Origin: HK1 sp965202875
GTDB taxonomy: Bacteria; Pseudomonadota; Gammaproteobacteria; HK1
Assembly: GCA_965202875.1 (NCBI GenBank)
Contig: OZ241870.1
Location: 2,480,001-2,544,000 of the forward strand
Direction: 5' to 3'
Length of the DNA stretch: 64,000 nucleotides
Shown: one piece after another, positions 30,877 to 39,872 of the stretch
Position numbering within the stretch: position 1 is the first letter of the stretch
Layout: each line of letters opens with the position of its first letter
Position numbers and translations under genes: made by a program
Notes under the pieces: model-generated
Seen by the model: the letters and a program-made list of their open reading frames with translations, nothing else
Told to the model about the DNA's origin: nothing
Databases searched by the model: none

Positions 30877-31250
30877 ATGTTCAAGCTCAGCCAAAACCAT
30901 CGCCATCGTGGCCGTCGGCCTCGCGCTGGCCGGCCTCAACGTCACCGGCACCCACAGCATCCGTGTCGAAGCGCGCGCCGACCGCGCCGAGGCGCGCGCC
31001 GACCGCGAGGCCATACACGCCGAGGGCCCGTGCCGACCGCGAGGCACGGCAGGCCGAGGCGTCCGGCTGCGGGCCGAAGATCGCGCCAGCCTTGAAGCGT
31101 GGCAGAAAGAGCGTGACCGGCTTCATGAGGAAGCCCGCGCCGACCGCGAAGCGTGGCAGGCCGAAACGCGCGCCCTGCGCGCCGAGGCCGGGGCCGACCG
31201 GGAAGCGCTCGGCCGGCTCACCGGCATCGTAGAGGAGGTGCGCACCGCCC
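30877..31250 (+). pseudogene. Small membrane-anchored coiled-coil protein, frameshifted
   Basis: The opening KLSQN then, one base on, IAIVAVGLALAGLN gives a membrane anchor, followed by heptad-like repeats rich in ARADREA, e.g. SIRVEARADRAEARADREA, and later EEARADREAWQAETRALRAE. At least two small shifts occur (near 30899 and 31025). Small anchored coiled-coil proteins of this kind are common and uncharacterised. Confidence 0.5.
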
Positions 31251-31654
31251 GGCCCCGGCCTCGTAGAGGCAGGGCGGGCGGGGGGTGCCGCACTTCCACG
31301 ACCGCCCCGCCTGCACGAGGGCAGGCATCGACTCCCGAGGTGCCCGCCCTTGGGAACCGGGATCCTCTCGAGCATTCCCCCTGCCGCCCAGCGTCGCGGC
31401 GCCGAGGTCCACCAGCCCCTGCTCGGCAAGCCAGGCCCCCGAGCATTCCCTCACGCCGCCCCTGCGTCGCCGCTCCGTCCCGGCGGGGACGAGCGTTGCG
31501 CGAGGAAGGCGCCCCGCCGCCGCCCTTTTCCCGCCAGGCCGAGGCTGATACGACCGGCGACCGTGCATCCTTGCGGACCCTGCGGCGAACAGAAGGGCCT
31601 TGGGACGGCATCGGCCAGCCCAATCACCGGGGTCCGCGTCCCGCAGCCGGACCC
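31251..31654. other. Stretch without a recognisable gene
   Basis: About 400 bases downstream of batB and the coiled-coil remnant. Proline/arginine-rich open frames only; no motif recognised. Confidence 0.4.
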
Positions 31655-33508
31655 TCACCACGCATCGCTCCGGGCCGGCGGCCGGTTTCCGCGCATCCGG
31701 TACTCCAGCGCGAACTTGCGCCGCAGCAGCCCGCCGGGATCGTCGGGGATGCGGCGGAGCCACTGCTCGTAGGCGAAGCGCTGCTCCTCGGTGAGCGGGG
31801 CTTCGGCGCCGGAACCGTTTCGCGCGCGTCCGGCGCTCGCGGCGCTGCCTCCCCCCCGGGCGCCGGCTTCGTGCTCCTCGCCCCCACCGGCCGCGGACGA
31901 TCCTTCGGAAGTCCGCGCGGAGCGGGTGCGTTCGCCGCTACCGGTTCCGCCCCGGGCATCCGCGGCTCCTTCACCGGGCCCGCTACGCTCCCCGGCCTGA
32001 CGATCTTCTTCCGAGCGTGACCCGGCGCGACCCGGTGCGCCGTCTCCGGCGCCCCGGGGACCCCCGTTGCCGTCGTCGCCATGCCGGCCGTCACGCCGAT
32101 CACGACGCCCCTCGCCACCGCGCTCTCCGCCGTGCCGTTGCTCCGGCCGCCGTTCGAGAAGCGGCTCGACGATCGCGCGGTTGTGCTCGGCGTGCTCGTG
32201 CCCGGGGTCGCGGGCCAGGGCCTCGCGGTAGGCGTCGAAGGCGCCGCGCAGATCGCCCGCGCGGGCCAGCGCGTTCCCGCGGTTGTAGTGATCGTCCGCG
32301 GCGTCGCCTCCGGAGAACGCCGCGGCGGATTCGTCGTATCGGCCGCCGCGGTAGAGGGCGGTACCGCGCCAGTGGCGGTCGGGGGCGACGGCCGCCGCGC
32401 GTTCGGTATCGCCCTCCTCGATGGCACGCGCCGCCTGCTGGTCGCGTCGCGCCCACAGGTCCGCGAACTCGAACGCACCGGCGTCGGCGGAGGGCAGCGA
32501 AAGCACGAGCGGCAGCGCCAGAAGCCATCCGCGGCGGAATGCGAGCGCCGCCATCGGCAGCAGCAGCAGTACGAGCCATGGCCCTTCGTCGCGCCACTCG
32601 GCGGTGGTCCGGTCGGTCTCCTCCAGCGTGCGGCGCCAGGGGTCGTCGGCCCGGGCGCCGAGCAGCCGGTCGACATCCGTATCGTCCGCAGTGACCGTCG
32701 TGAACCGTCCCTTGCCGGCGCCGGCCACCGCGCGCAGCGCCGCCACGTCCACCCGCGGAATGACGATCTCGCCGCTCATGCTCTTGAGAAAACCACCCTC
32801 GGGCAGGGGCACCGGCGCACCTTCCCCGGTGCCCACCGCGAGCACGGACACCCGGATGCCGCGCTCGGCCAGCCTCTCGGCGGTGTCGCGGGTCCGCGGG
32901 CCGCTCACCCCGTCGGTGACGAGGATGATCTCGCCGGTGGTGGCGTGGCCCTTGTCGAGGAGATCGGCCGCCGTGCTCAGCCCGAGGTCCGGGCGGCTCC
33001 CCTGCACCGGGACGACGCTGGTGTCGATGGCCGAAAGCAGGTGGACGAGGGTGTCCGCGTCGCGGGTGAGCGGGGCCACCACGAACGCATCGCCCGCGAA
33101 GACGACGAGCCCGGTGCGGCCGTCGCGGCTGCGCCGGAGGACGTCGGAGACCTTGTAACGCGCCCGCACCATGCGCGAAGGGGCGAGGTCGGAGGAGTCC
33201 ATCGAGCGCGAGACGTCGAGGGCGACCACCCGCGCGGCGAGGGAGCGGAACACCGGCTGCTCCAGCCGCTCCAACGCGGGACCGGCGAGGGCGAGTCCCG
33301 CGACGAACACCGCGAGGGACATCACCACCCACGGCCATTCGCGCCGCGGCGTTCCGGCGCCGACGACGAGGTGGGGCAGGAGCCCGGGATCGACGATCGC
33401 CTCCCAGGAGCCGCTCCTGATCCAACGGCGGCGCAACCACCACACCAGCACGAGACCTGGAGGAATCGCCGCAAGCCACCACGGCCGGATGAAGGCGAAC
33501 TCGGTCAT
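31655..33508 (-). CDS. batB: BatB-like von Willebrand factor A / TPR protein
   Basis: A 617-residue membrane protein. Two N-terminal helices, then a VWA domain with the MIDAS motif DVSRSMDSS near residue 97 and LVTDGVSGPRTRD; further helices near 310-350 and a TPR region (HWRGTALYRGGRYDESAAAF, NRGNALARAGDLRGAFDAYREAL) at about 390-440. A long charged low-complexity tail follows (about 460-570), then a conserved end with EQRFAYEQWLRRIPDDPGGLLRRKFALEY. It combines BatB (VWA) and BatC (TPR) features. The start overlaps the batA stop by ATGA. Bat proteins act with MoxR ATPases; no moxR is in the window. Confidence 0.9.
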   Translation of the reverse strand: MTEFAFIRPWWLAAIPPGLVLVWWLRRRWIRSGSWEAIVDPGLLPHLVVGAGTPRREWPWVVMSLAVFVAGLALAGPALERLEQPVFRSLAARVVALDVSRSMDSSDLAPSRMVRARYKVSDVLRRSRDGRTGLVVFAGDAFVVAPLTRDADTLVHLLSAIDTSVVPVQGSRPDLGLSTAADLLDKGHATTGEIILVTDGVSGPRTRDTAERLAERGIRVSVLAVGTGEGAPVPLPEGGFLKSMSGEIVIPRVDVAALRAVAGAGKGRFTTVTADDTDVDRLLGARADDPWRRTLEETDRTTAEWRDEGPWLVLLLLPMAALAFRRGWLLALPLVLSLPSADAGAFEFADLWARRDQQAARAIEEGDTERAAAVAPDRHWRGTALYRGGRYDESAAAFSGGDAADDHYNRGNALARAGDLRGAFDAYREALARDPGHEHAEHNRAIVEPLLERRPEQRHGGERGGEGRRDRRDGRHGDDGNGGPRGAGDGAPGRAGSRSEEDRQAGERSGPGEGAADARGGTGSGERTRSARTSEGSSAAGGGEEHEAGARGGGSAASAGRARNGSGAEAPLTEEQRFAYEQWLRRIPDDPGGLLRRKFALEYRMRGNRPPARSDAW

Positions 33509-34530
33509 CGCCCTCCCTCCGCCGCCCGGCGACCGAGAGGCAGGCGCCCCGCGCGATCCCACGCGCCGATCAACGCGGTGAGCGCGAACAGAGCGACCGA
33601 GGCTCCGAGCGGCCAGTGGAACAGATCTCGGGCAGGGCGGAACATCTCGTCGTCGCCGCCGACCGGCTCCAGCGCATCGATGAGCCGGTAGATCTCCTCG
33701 AGCTCCGCGGTGTCGCGGGCGCGGAAGTAGCGGCCGCCAGTCCTGTCGGCGATCGCCTGCAAAGTCGATTCGTCGAGCTGGGTGCGGGAGCGCGGGAGTT
33801 GCAGGCCGAACCAGCGTTGTGCCGCCGCCTCGTCCGCGCCGACCCCGACGGCGTAGATCGTGATCCCCTCGTTCGAGGCGAAACGGGCCGCGGCCAGGGG
33901 TTCGACCTGGCTCGCGGTGTCCGCCCCGTCGGTGAGCAGCACGAGCACCCGGTTCTCCGCCGGGCGCCCGCGCAGACGCTTCACCGAAAGCCCGATGACG
34001 TCACCGATCGCGGTCTGCTCGCCGGCGAGCCCGAGGACCGCCTCGGAGATCATCTCCGAGACGGTGTCGAGATCCAGGGTGAGCGGCGCCTGAAGATACG
34101 CGCGGGAGCCGAAGAGGACGAGGCCGATCCGATCGCCCGTGCGGCGCCCGACGAAGTCGCCCGCCACCCGCTTCACCACGTCGATCCGCGCCTCGAATCC
34201 CGAGCCGCCCTTCATGTCCTGTTCGCGCATGCTGCCGGAGAGGTCGAGGGCGAGCATCAGATCGCGCCCGCGCACCTGGAGGGGAACCGGATCGCCCACC
34301 CATTGCGGGCGTGCGGCGGCAAGGACCAGCGCGCACCACGCGAACAACGCGACACCCTGCCGGATCCGCGGCCCCGGCCCGGCCGGCCGGTTCGACCAGG
34401 CGAGCGCTTCCTCGAAGTAAGGGATCCACACCGGCGCACCGGTCCCGTCGGGCGCCCGCGGCGCCACCCGCGCCACGACGAAGGGCGCCACGAGGGCGAC
34501 GAGCATCCAGGGCCAGACGAGTTGGAGCAT
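33505..34530 (-). CDS. batA: BatA-like von Willebrand factor A protein
   Basis: A 341-residue protein: N-terminal helix LVWPWMLVALVAPFVV, second helix near residue 60, VWA domain with MIDAS LDLSGSMREQD near 93 and VLLTDGADTASQ, and a C-terminal helix FHWPLGASVALFALTALIGAW. The start at 34530 precedes the first helix; the longer upstream frame has no support. It is translationally coupled to batB through an ATGA overlap. Confidence 0.92.
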   Translation of the reverse strand: MLQLVWPWMLVALVAPFVVARVAPRAPDGTGAPVWIPYFEEALAWSNRPAGPGPRIRQGVALFAWCALVLAAARPQWVGDPVPLQVRGRDLMLALDLSGSMREQDMKGGSGFEARIDVVKRVAGDFVGRRTGDRIGLVLFGSRAYLQAPLTLDLDTVSEMISEAVLGLAGEQTAIGDVIGLSVKRLRGRPAENRVLVLLTDGADTASQVEPLAAARFASNEGITIYAVGVGADEAAAQRWFGLQLPRSRTQLDESTLQAIADRTGGRYFRARDTAELEEIYRLIDALEPVGGDDEMFRPARDLFHWPLGASVALFALTALIGAWDRAGRLPLGRRAAEGGR

Positions 34531-34951
34531 GACGCGATACGCTACGGCCTGAGGGAGCGCCCCGGCGTGAGTCCCGAGGGTGTGCCTGTCCCGGCGGCTG
34601 CCGGGTAGAAGACCCGCGGGCCTGCCTGAGCCGGGGCTTACTGTACAGGAGACCGGGCTTGGCCCGGACGGAACCGGACATCCCCCGACTGTTGCATACA
34701 TCGGAAGATCCGTGATTCCCCCGATCAAACCGGGAGCAGTCTCCGAGAAAGTCCGTCATTCCCGCGAAGCTTGTGCCCGCGAAAGCGGGTAGCGGGACTG
34801 ACGGGCCAGGACGACCGTTGGCGCGTGCGGCTTGTCCTCACTGGCGGTGAACTTGAGCCACACGCTGCACCGGCCGGAAAAGCCCGTGGGTTGCGCAGTG
34901 AATGTGTAGCTGAGCATCTGCCGCGCGCCGACCAGTGGAGAGGAACGACCG
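34531..34951. other. Intergenic stretch with REP-like palindromes
   Basis: Divergent region between batA and cbiG-cobJ. It holds palindromes around 34755-34800 (GTCATTCCCGCGAA, then GCCCGCGAAAGCGGG). No gene or cobalamin riboswitch was recognised. Confidence 0.5.
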
Positions 34952-36826
34952 ATGATGCCCGCACGCCGGCGGAGCCCTCCGGGAGTGGACGTTCGCGCCG
35001 CGGTCGTGGCGATTACCGCCGCCGGCGCCGCGCTCGCGCACCGGATCGCCGCCTCGCTCGGCAATGCCGAGGTCCACGGGCTCCGTCCCCGGGTCCCGGA
35101 CGCCGGCACCGCTACCGGCGCCGGCGCCGACGTCGGCTTCGACGAGACGGCTCGCCACGTTCGGGCGCTGTTCGAGGCCGGGCGTCCGATCGTCGGCGTC
35201 TGCGCGGCCGGGATTCTGGTGCGGGCCGTCGCGCCGGCGCTCGCCGACAAGCGCGCGGAGCCTCCGGTCGTCGCCGTCTCCGAGGACGGCGCGTTCGTGG
35301 TGCCGGTTCTCGGCGCTCACCGCGGAGGCGTCGGGCTTGCCGAGCGCGTCGCCGTCGCCATCGGGGCGACCGCCGCGATCACCACCGCCGGCGACCGCCG
35401 TTTCCGTATCGCCCTCGACCATCCGCCGGAAGGCTGGACGCTCGCAAACCCGGAGCATTGCAAGCCCTTCGCCGCCGCCTTGCTGCAAGGCGCACGGGTC
35501 CGGCTCCCGGCCGGCGTCGAATGGCTCGCCGGGAGCCGCCTGCCGGCCGATGACGCGGGGACGCTGGAGATCCTGGCCGGCGACGCCCGCCTGGACGGCT
35601 CGCCGTCCACCCTCGTCTACCATCCCCGGCGCCTCGCGCTCGGTATCGGCTGCGAGCGGGGCACGACGCCGGAGGAGGTCGCGGCGCTCGCGCGGCTCTG
35701 CCTGGATGGCGCCGGGCTCGCGCCGGGAGCGGTGGGCGGGGTGTTCTCGATCGACCTCAAATCGGACGAATCCGCCGTTCACGCCCTCGCCGAATCTCTC
35801 GGGGTCCCCGCGCGTTTTTTCGGCGCGGCGGCGCTGGAGGCGGAGGCACCGCGGCTGCGCCATCCTTCGGACACCGTGTTCCGCGAGGTCGGCTGCCACG
35901 GCGTGGCGGAAGGTGCGGCGCTCGCGGCGGCGGGGCCCCGCGGCGAGCTGGTCGTCGCAAAGACGAAGTCGGAACGCGCGACTTGCGCCGTCGCACGCGC
36001 CCCGCTGCCGCTGGCCGCGGAGTCGATCGGGCGGCCCCGAGGCGAGCTTCACGTGGTCGGCATCGGCCCGGGCGACTCGGACACCCTGACCCCGGCGGCC
36101 CGCTCCGCCATCGAAAACGCCGGCCACGTCATCGGCTACCGCCTCTACCTCGACCTCGTGAGCGCCCTCACCCGGGGGCACGCCGTGCACCCCTTCGCGC
36201 TGGGCGAGGAGCGCGACCGCGCGGAAAGGGCGATCGCCTTGGCGGCGGCGGGAGAGCGGGTCGCCCTCGTCTGCTCCGGAGACCCCGGGGTATACGCGAT
36301 GGCGTCGCTCGTCATGGAGATGCTGGACGGCGCGGCGGACCCGGCGGCGCGGCGAATCGCGGTCCGGGTGCTGCCCGGAGTCTCCGCCCTCCAGGCCGCC
36401 GCGGCCCGCGCCGGTGCGCCGATCGGCCATGACTTCTGCGCGGTGTCGCTCTCCGATCTGCTGACCCCGCGCGAGGTGATCGAGGAGCGTCTCGCCGGCG
36501 CGGCCGGCGCCGACTTCGTGATCGCGCTCTACAATCCGGCCTCGGCCACCCGGCGCGGGATGCTCGACCGGGCGTTGCGGATCCTCCGCGAACACCGGGC
36601 CGCGGACACGCCGGTGGTCGTCGCGCGCAACCTCGGGCGGACCGGCGAGCAGGTCGAGGTGACCAGCCTGCACGGCCTCGATCCGGCCCGCGTGGACATG
36701 ACCACGGTGCTGCTCGTCGGTTCATCGAAGACCCGGACCTTCGCGCTCGGCGGCGCGACCCGCGCCTACACACCACGAGGGTATGAGGTCCGGGGCCGCG
36801 ATGACGGCGAGCGACGAACGTCGTGA
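34952..36826 (+). CDS. cobJ: Fused cobalt-precorrin 5A hydrolase / precorrin-3B C17-methyltransferase
   Basis: A 624-residue fusion for cobalamin ring synthesis. Residues ~15-130 are the CbiG N-terminal domain (GVCAAGILVRAVAPALADK, PVLGAHRGGVGLAERVA), ~220-330 the CbiG C-terminal domain (RRLALGIGCERGTTPEEV, FSIDLKSDESAVHALAESLGVP), and from ~363 a SAM-dependent methylase of the CobJ/CbiH type (VVGIGPGDSDTLTPAA, LVCSGDPGVYAMASLVME, VLPGVSALQAAAARAGAPIGHDFC, VVVARNLGRTGEQVEV). CbiG opens the ring lactone and releases acetaldehyde; CobJ contracts the ring. CbiG points to the oxygen-independent route. Its stop GTGA overlaps the duplicated junction before cobM. Confidence 0.95.
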   Translation: MMPARRRSPPGVDVRAAVVAITAAGAALAHRIAASLGNAEVHGLRPRVPDAGTATGAGADVGFDETARHVRALFEAGRPIVGVCAAGILVRAVAPALADKRAEPPVVAVSEDGAFVVPVLGAHRGGVGLAERVAVAIGATAAITTAGDRRFRIALDHPPEGWTLANPEHCKPFAAALLQGARVRLPAGVEWLAGSRLPADDAGTLEILAGDARLDGSPSTLVYHPRRLALGIGCERGTTPEEVAALARLCLDGAGLAPGAVGGVFSIDLKSDESAVHALAESLGVPARFFGAAALEAEAPRLRHPSDTVFREVGCHGVAEGAALAAAGPRGELVVAKTKSERATCAVARAPLPLAAESIGRPRGELHVVGIGPGDSDTLTPAARSAIENAGHVIGYRLYLDLVSALTRGHAVHPFALGEERDRAERAIALAAAGERVALVCSGDPGVYAMASLVMEMLDGAADPAARRIAVRVLPGVSALQAAAARAGAPIGHDFCAVSLSDLLTPREVIEERLAGAAGADFVIALYNPASATRRGMLDRALRILREHRAADTPVVVARNLGRTGEQVEVTSLHGLDPARVDMTTVLLVGSSKTRTFALGGATRAYTPRGYEVRGRDDGERRTS

Positions 36827-36968
36827 CCGGGCGCTGACAGCCACCCTCATGCACACCGGCTCCATCATGCTCCGGACCTTCGCGCTCGGCGGTGCGACCC
36901 GCGACCGCACGCCGCAGGGCCATGAGATCCGGCGGAGCGGTACCGGCGAGCGGTGTGCGTCGTGACCG
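36690..36968 (+). repeat. Tandem duplication at the cobJ/cobM junction (2 copies, period 139 bp)
   Basis: CGGACCTTCGCGCTCGGCGG occurs at 36735 and again at 36874, and CGTCGTGACCG at 36819 and 36958, both spaced by exactly 139 bp. Copy 1 is the true 3' end of cobJ (RTFALGGATRAYTPRGYEV). Copy 2 encodes the same tail, diverged (RTFALGGATRDRTPQGHEI), in a small frame ending at 36965. Each copy ends with GTGA, the stop of cobJ overlapping the start of cobM. Confidence 0.9.
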
Positions 36969-37753
36969 TGCACTTCATCGGAGCCGGCCCCGGCGACCCC
37001 GAGCTGATCACGGTGCGCGGGCGCCGGCTGATCGAGACGTGCCCGGTCGTTCTCTACGCGGGCTCCCTCGTCCCGCACGAAGTGGTCTCATACGCGCCCG
37101 AAGGCGCGCGAGTGCTGGATACGGCACCGATGGCCCTCGACGAGATCATCGGGGAAATGCACGCAGCGCACGTGCGCGGGGAGGGCATCGCCCGGGTGCA
37201 CTCCGGCGACCCGTCGCTGTACGGCGCGATCGGGGAGCAGATGCGGCGGCTCGACGCCCTCGGGATCCCTTTCGACGTCACGCCCGGCGTGCCCGCCTAC
37301 GCGGCCGCGGCGGCAGCCCTCGGGCGCGAGCTGACGCTGCCGGCGGTGAGCCAGACCGTCATCCTGACCCGCACCAGCACGAGAAGTTCGCCGATGCCGA
37401 GCGGCGAGGAGCTGCGCACACTCGGCGCATCGGGCGCGACGCTCGCGATCCATCTCTCGATCCGACGGCTGCGCTTGGTGTGCGAGGAGCTCGCGCCCGT
37501 CTGCGGCGCGGACTGCCCGGCTGCGATCGTCTACCGTGCGAGCTGGCCCGACCAGCGCATCGTCATCGGCACCCTTGGCGATCTGGCGGAGAAAGCGCGC
37601 CCGCTCAGGCTCCGGCGTACCGCGCTGATCCTCGTCGGCCACGTGCTCGCCGGTGGGAAGTTCGCCGACAGTGCGCTCTACGACGCCGCGCACCATCATC
37701 TGCTGCGTCCCAGGAAGAAACGCGCGAGGCGGATGCGCCTCGTTGAACGGTAG
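36962..37753 (+). CDS. cobM: Precorrin-4 / cobalt-precorrin-4 C11-methyltransferase
   Basis: About 263 residues: VTVHFIGAGPGDPELITVRG opens the SAM methylase fold, then YAGSLVP, RVHSGDPSLYGAIGEQM, VTPGVPAYAAAAAALGRELTLPAVSQTVILTR and GATLAIHLSI, matching CobM/CbiF. It methylates C11 of the corrin ring. The start GTG at 36962 overlaps the stop of the duplicated cobJ tail; an upstream in-frame GTG at 36953 is also possible. The C-terminal end after VGHVLAGGKF is Arg-rich. Confidence 0.94.
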   Translation: MTVHFIGAGPGDPELITVRGRRLIETCPVVLYAGSLVPHEVVSYAPEGARVLDTAPMALDEIIGEMHAAHVRGEGIARVHSGDPSLYGAIGEQMRRLDALGIPFDVTPGVPAYAAAAAALGRELTLPAVSQTVILTRTSTRSSPMPSGEELRTLGASGATLAIHLSIRRLRLVCEELAPVCGADCPAAIVYRASWPDQRIVIGTLGDLAEKARPLRLRRTALILVGHVLAGGKFADSALYDAAHHHLLRPRKKRARRMRLVER

Positions 37754-37837
37754 CGGTTGCATTCAGCGCGTTCTACGCCGCCGCGCACCATTCTGCCGCG
37801 TCCCAGGAAGAACGCGCGAGGCGGATGCGCCTCGGTA
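37677..37837 (+). repeat. Tandem duplication of the cobM 3' end (2 copies, period ~93 bp)
   Basis: TCTACG-CGCCGCGCACCA, GTCCCAGGAAGAA and GCGCGAGGCGGATGCGCCTCG occur first in the cobM tail (GTCCC at 37707) and again after its stop (37800). The second copy is untranslated or in a dead frame. A related 28-nt piece lies at 42540-42567. Confidence 0.88.
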
Positions 37838-38234
37838 CCGCCCGGAGTGCGCCTCCCGACCGGCCGTGCACGATACAATCGCGCCATGCTTCCCTCTGCT
37901 GCTCGTCGCCGTCTGCCGGCAATTCCCCCAAGTCCGAAACCGTCCCTTGAATCTCCAGGAATGGATGCCCAGACGGCCGAGGAGGCCGAGGATTTCCGGT
38001 CATGCGGCCGGTGTCCGGGCGGTGGCGGGAATCGCCGGACGTATGCCGCGAGCCGCGGCGCGGGACCGGCAAGGCCACCGGCCGCAGGCACGTTCTCCGT
38101 CTGGTGCGAGGAGCGGCGACCGCTGGCACGGCCGCCCCCCGGCCAGCGCTACGGACGGACGGGGGACGGGTTTGTTCCATACGAGAGGGCCGAGGCTCGA
38201 TCCATCTGCCGCGATGCGGTCGCGGTCCTAGCCG
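37838..38234. other. Intergenic stretch with a diverged palindromic element (37915-38035)
   Basis: Starts GGCAATTCCC, continues TGAATC...GGATTTCCGGTCATG and ends GGCGGGAATCGCC; it parallels the element at 39665-39786 in the same orientation. Otherwise no gene. Confidence 0.55.
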
Positions 38235-39485
38235 ATGGGTGCCGGCCGCCTCCTGCTCCGCAACCCCCGTTTCCTGCTGGTGTGGGTGGTCGGCGGCCTC
38301 ACGGGCGTCGTGCGGTGGCTGCAGCTCTTCGTGCTCGGGCTCTACACGTACCAGATCACCGGCTCGCCGCTGCTCGTGTCGACGGTGCCGATGTTGTGGA
38401 TGCTGCCGCTCGCGTTATGCGGTCCGTTCGTCGGGGTGGTCGCGGATCGCGTCAACCGCAAGAGGCTCCTGGCGGTGTCGCTGGCGATGGTGCTCGCGGT
38501 CTCCGTCGCGATGGTGCTCGTGTCGAACGACGGCGCGTTCGGCTTTCCGTACGTCGCCGCCGCCTCGGTGCTCGGCGGCATCTTCTGGGCCACGGACATG
38601 CCGGTGCGCCGGCGCCTGCTCGGGGATCTCGCGGGCGGGGACGTCGCCGCCGCGATGAGCCTCGATTCGGCCACCTCCACCGCCACCCGGATGGCCGGGC
38701 CGGTGCTCGGAGGCGTCGTGTTGCAGGTCTTCGGCCTCGCCGGCGTGTTCATCCTGAGCGCTGCGGTGTTCGCCGTGTCCCTCGCCGCCATCGCGCTGGT
38801 CCCCGTGCCCGCGACCCCGCGGCGGGTGCAGTCCGGCTACTTCGTCCGGGAGCTGGCCTCGGGGATCCGGTTCGTCGCCGACGACGCCCGGCTGCGCTGG
38901 GTGCTCGCGGTCACCATCGTGTTCAACCTCTGGGGGTTCCCGTTCACCTCGATGATTCCGGTCATCGGCGCCGGCCGCCTCGGCCTGGACTCGGCGATGA
39001 CGGGGCTGCTGTCCAGCACCGAGGGGCTCGGGGCATTCATCGGGGCGATGGTCATCGCGTTCGCGGCGCGGCCGGGCAGCTTCGTGCCGTTGTACCTGTG
39101 GGGAACCGTCGCCTACCTTGCACTGGTCGGCGGCCTGGGCGTGGTCTCGCTGGTGGCCGGAGGGCCGGCGTCCTCGTTCCTCGTCGCGGCGGGGGTGCTG
39201 CTCGCGATCGGGCTCGCGGGCGCCTGCTTCTCCGCGATGCAGAGCACCCTGTCGTACCTGAACGCGCGGCCGGAGTATCGCAGCCGGGTGCTCGGGGTGC
39301 TGACCCTGTGCATCGGGACCGGACCCATCGGGTTTCTCCACATCGGCTGGCTCGCGGAGACCTTCGATGCGCCGGTCGCGCTGATGGTCACCGGGTGCGA
39401 AGGACTGCTTGCGCTGGCGCTGCTGCGGGCGCTCGGGGCGAAGTACGATGCCGCCGGACCGGCCCCGGAGCACGCGGGGCGGTGA
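38235..39485 (+). CDS. MFS permease
   Basis: A 416-residue membrane protein with about 11-12 hydrophobic segments. The motif-A-like loop VGVVADRVNRKRLL follows helix 2, and a second short loop FWATDMPVRRRLLGDLAGG resembles the EntS/MFS_3 group of exporters. The central cytoplasmic loop contains YFVRELASGIRFVADDARLRWVL, also typical of that group. Substrate unknown. It stands alone between two copies of a palindromic element. Confidence 0.88.
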   Translation: MGAGRLLLRNPRFLLVWVVGGLTGVVRWLQLFVLGLYTYQITGSPLLVSTVPMLWMLPLALCGPFVGVVADRVNRKRLLAVSLAMVLAVSVAMVLVSNDGAFGFPYVAAASVLGGIFWATDMPVRRRLLGDLAGGDVAAAMSLDSATSTATRMAGPVLGGVVLQVFGLAGVFILSAAVFAVSLAAIALVPVPATPRRVQSGYFVRELASGIRFVADDARLRWVLAVTIVFNLWGFPFTSMIPVIGAGRLGLDSAMTGLLSSTEGLGAFIGAMVIAFAARPGSFVPLYLWGTVAYLALVGGLGVVSLVAGGPASSFLVAAGVLLAIGLAGACFSAMQSTLSYLNARPEYRSRVLGVLTLCIGTGPIGFLHIGWLAETFDAPVALMVTGCEGLLALALLRALGAKYDAAGPAPEHAGR

Positions 39486-39664
39486 GCGGGGCCGGCGGAA
39501 CCGGAGGGAGTGAGGTCCCGGATGCCGCCCACCGTACCGGATGGCGCGGCCGTCGCCGCATCGGCGGCCCGCCCGTGGGCGGGAAGCGCCGGGGCCGAGC
39601 CCATCCTGGCGGCGCCGGACGACGGCGCTTGCCGGCCGGGGCCGCCGGCCGGCATCGACGGCCA

Positions 39665-39786
39665 CGGCAATTCCCGCCAAGCCCGAAAACATCCGTTGAA
39701 TCGCAGCAATCGTGCGCTCAGAAGGTGGAAAAGGCCGTGAAGTCCCGGTTTCATGACCGTGTATGGAGCGTTGGCGGGAATTGCTG
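39665..39786. repeat. Palindromic element with 13-bp terminal inverted repeats
   Basis: CAATTCCCGCCAA at the left and TTGGCGGGAATTG at the right are perfect inverted repeats about 90 nt apart. A diverged copy lies at 37915-38035, so the MFS gene is bracketed. No coding content; it looks like a small non-autonomous element or a structured RNA-type repeat. Confidence 0.7.
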
Positions 39787-39872
39787 CGACGGCCATTTGC
39801 CGGGAGCGCCCGGCCGCTCGTGGAACGTATGATTCGCGATGTACGGCATACCACGCGGGGAGGGAAGGGATC

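Noticed and set aside
34531..34951. Cobalamin riboswitch before cbiG-cobJ
   Set aside because: I looked for the B12-box core (AGYCMGGAAGN-like) and did not find a convincing match.
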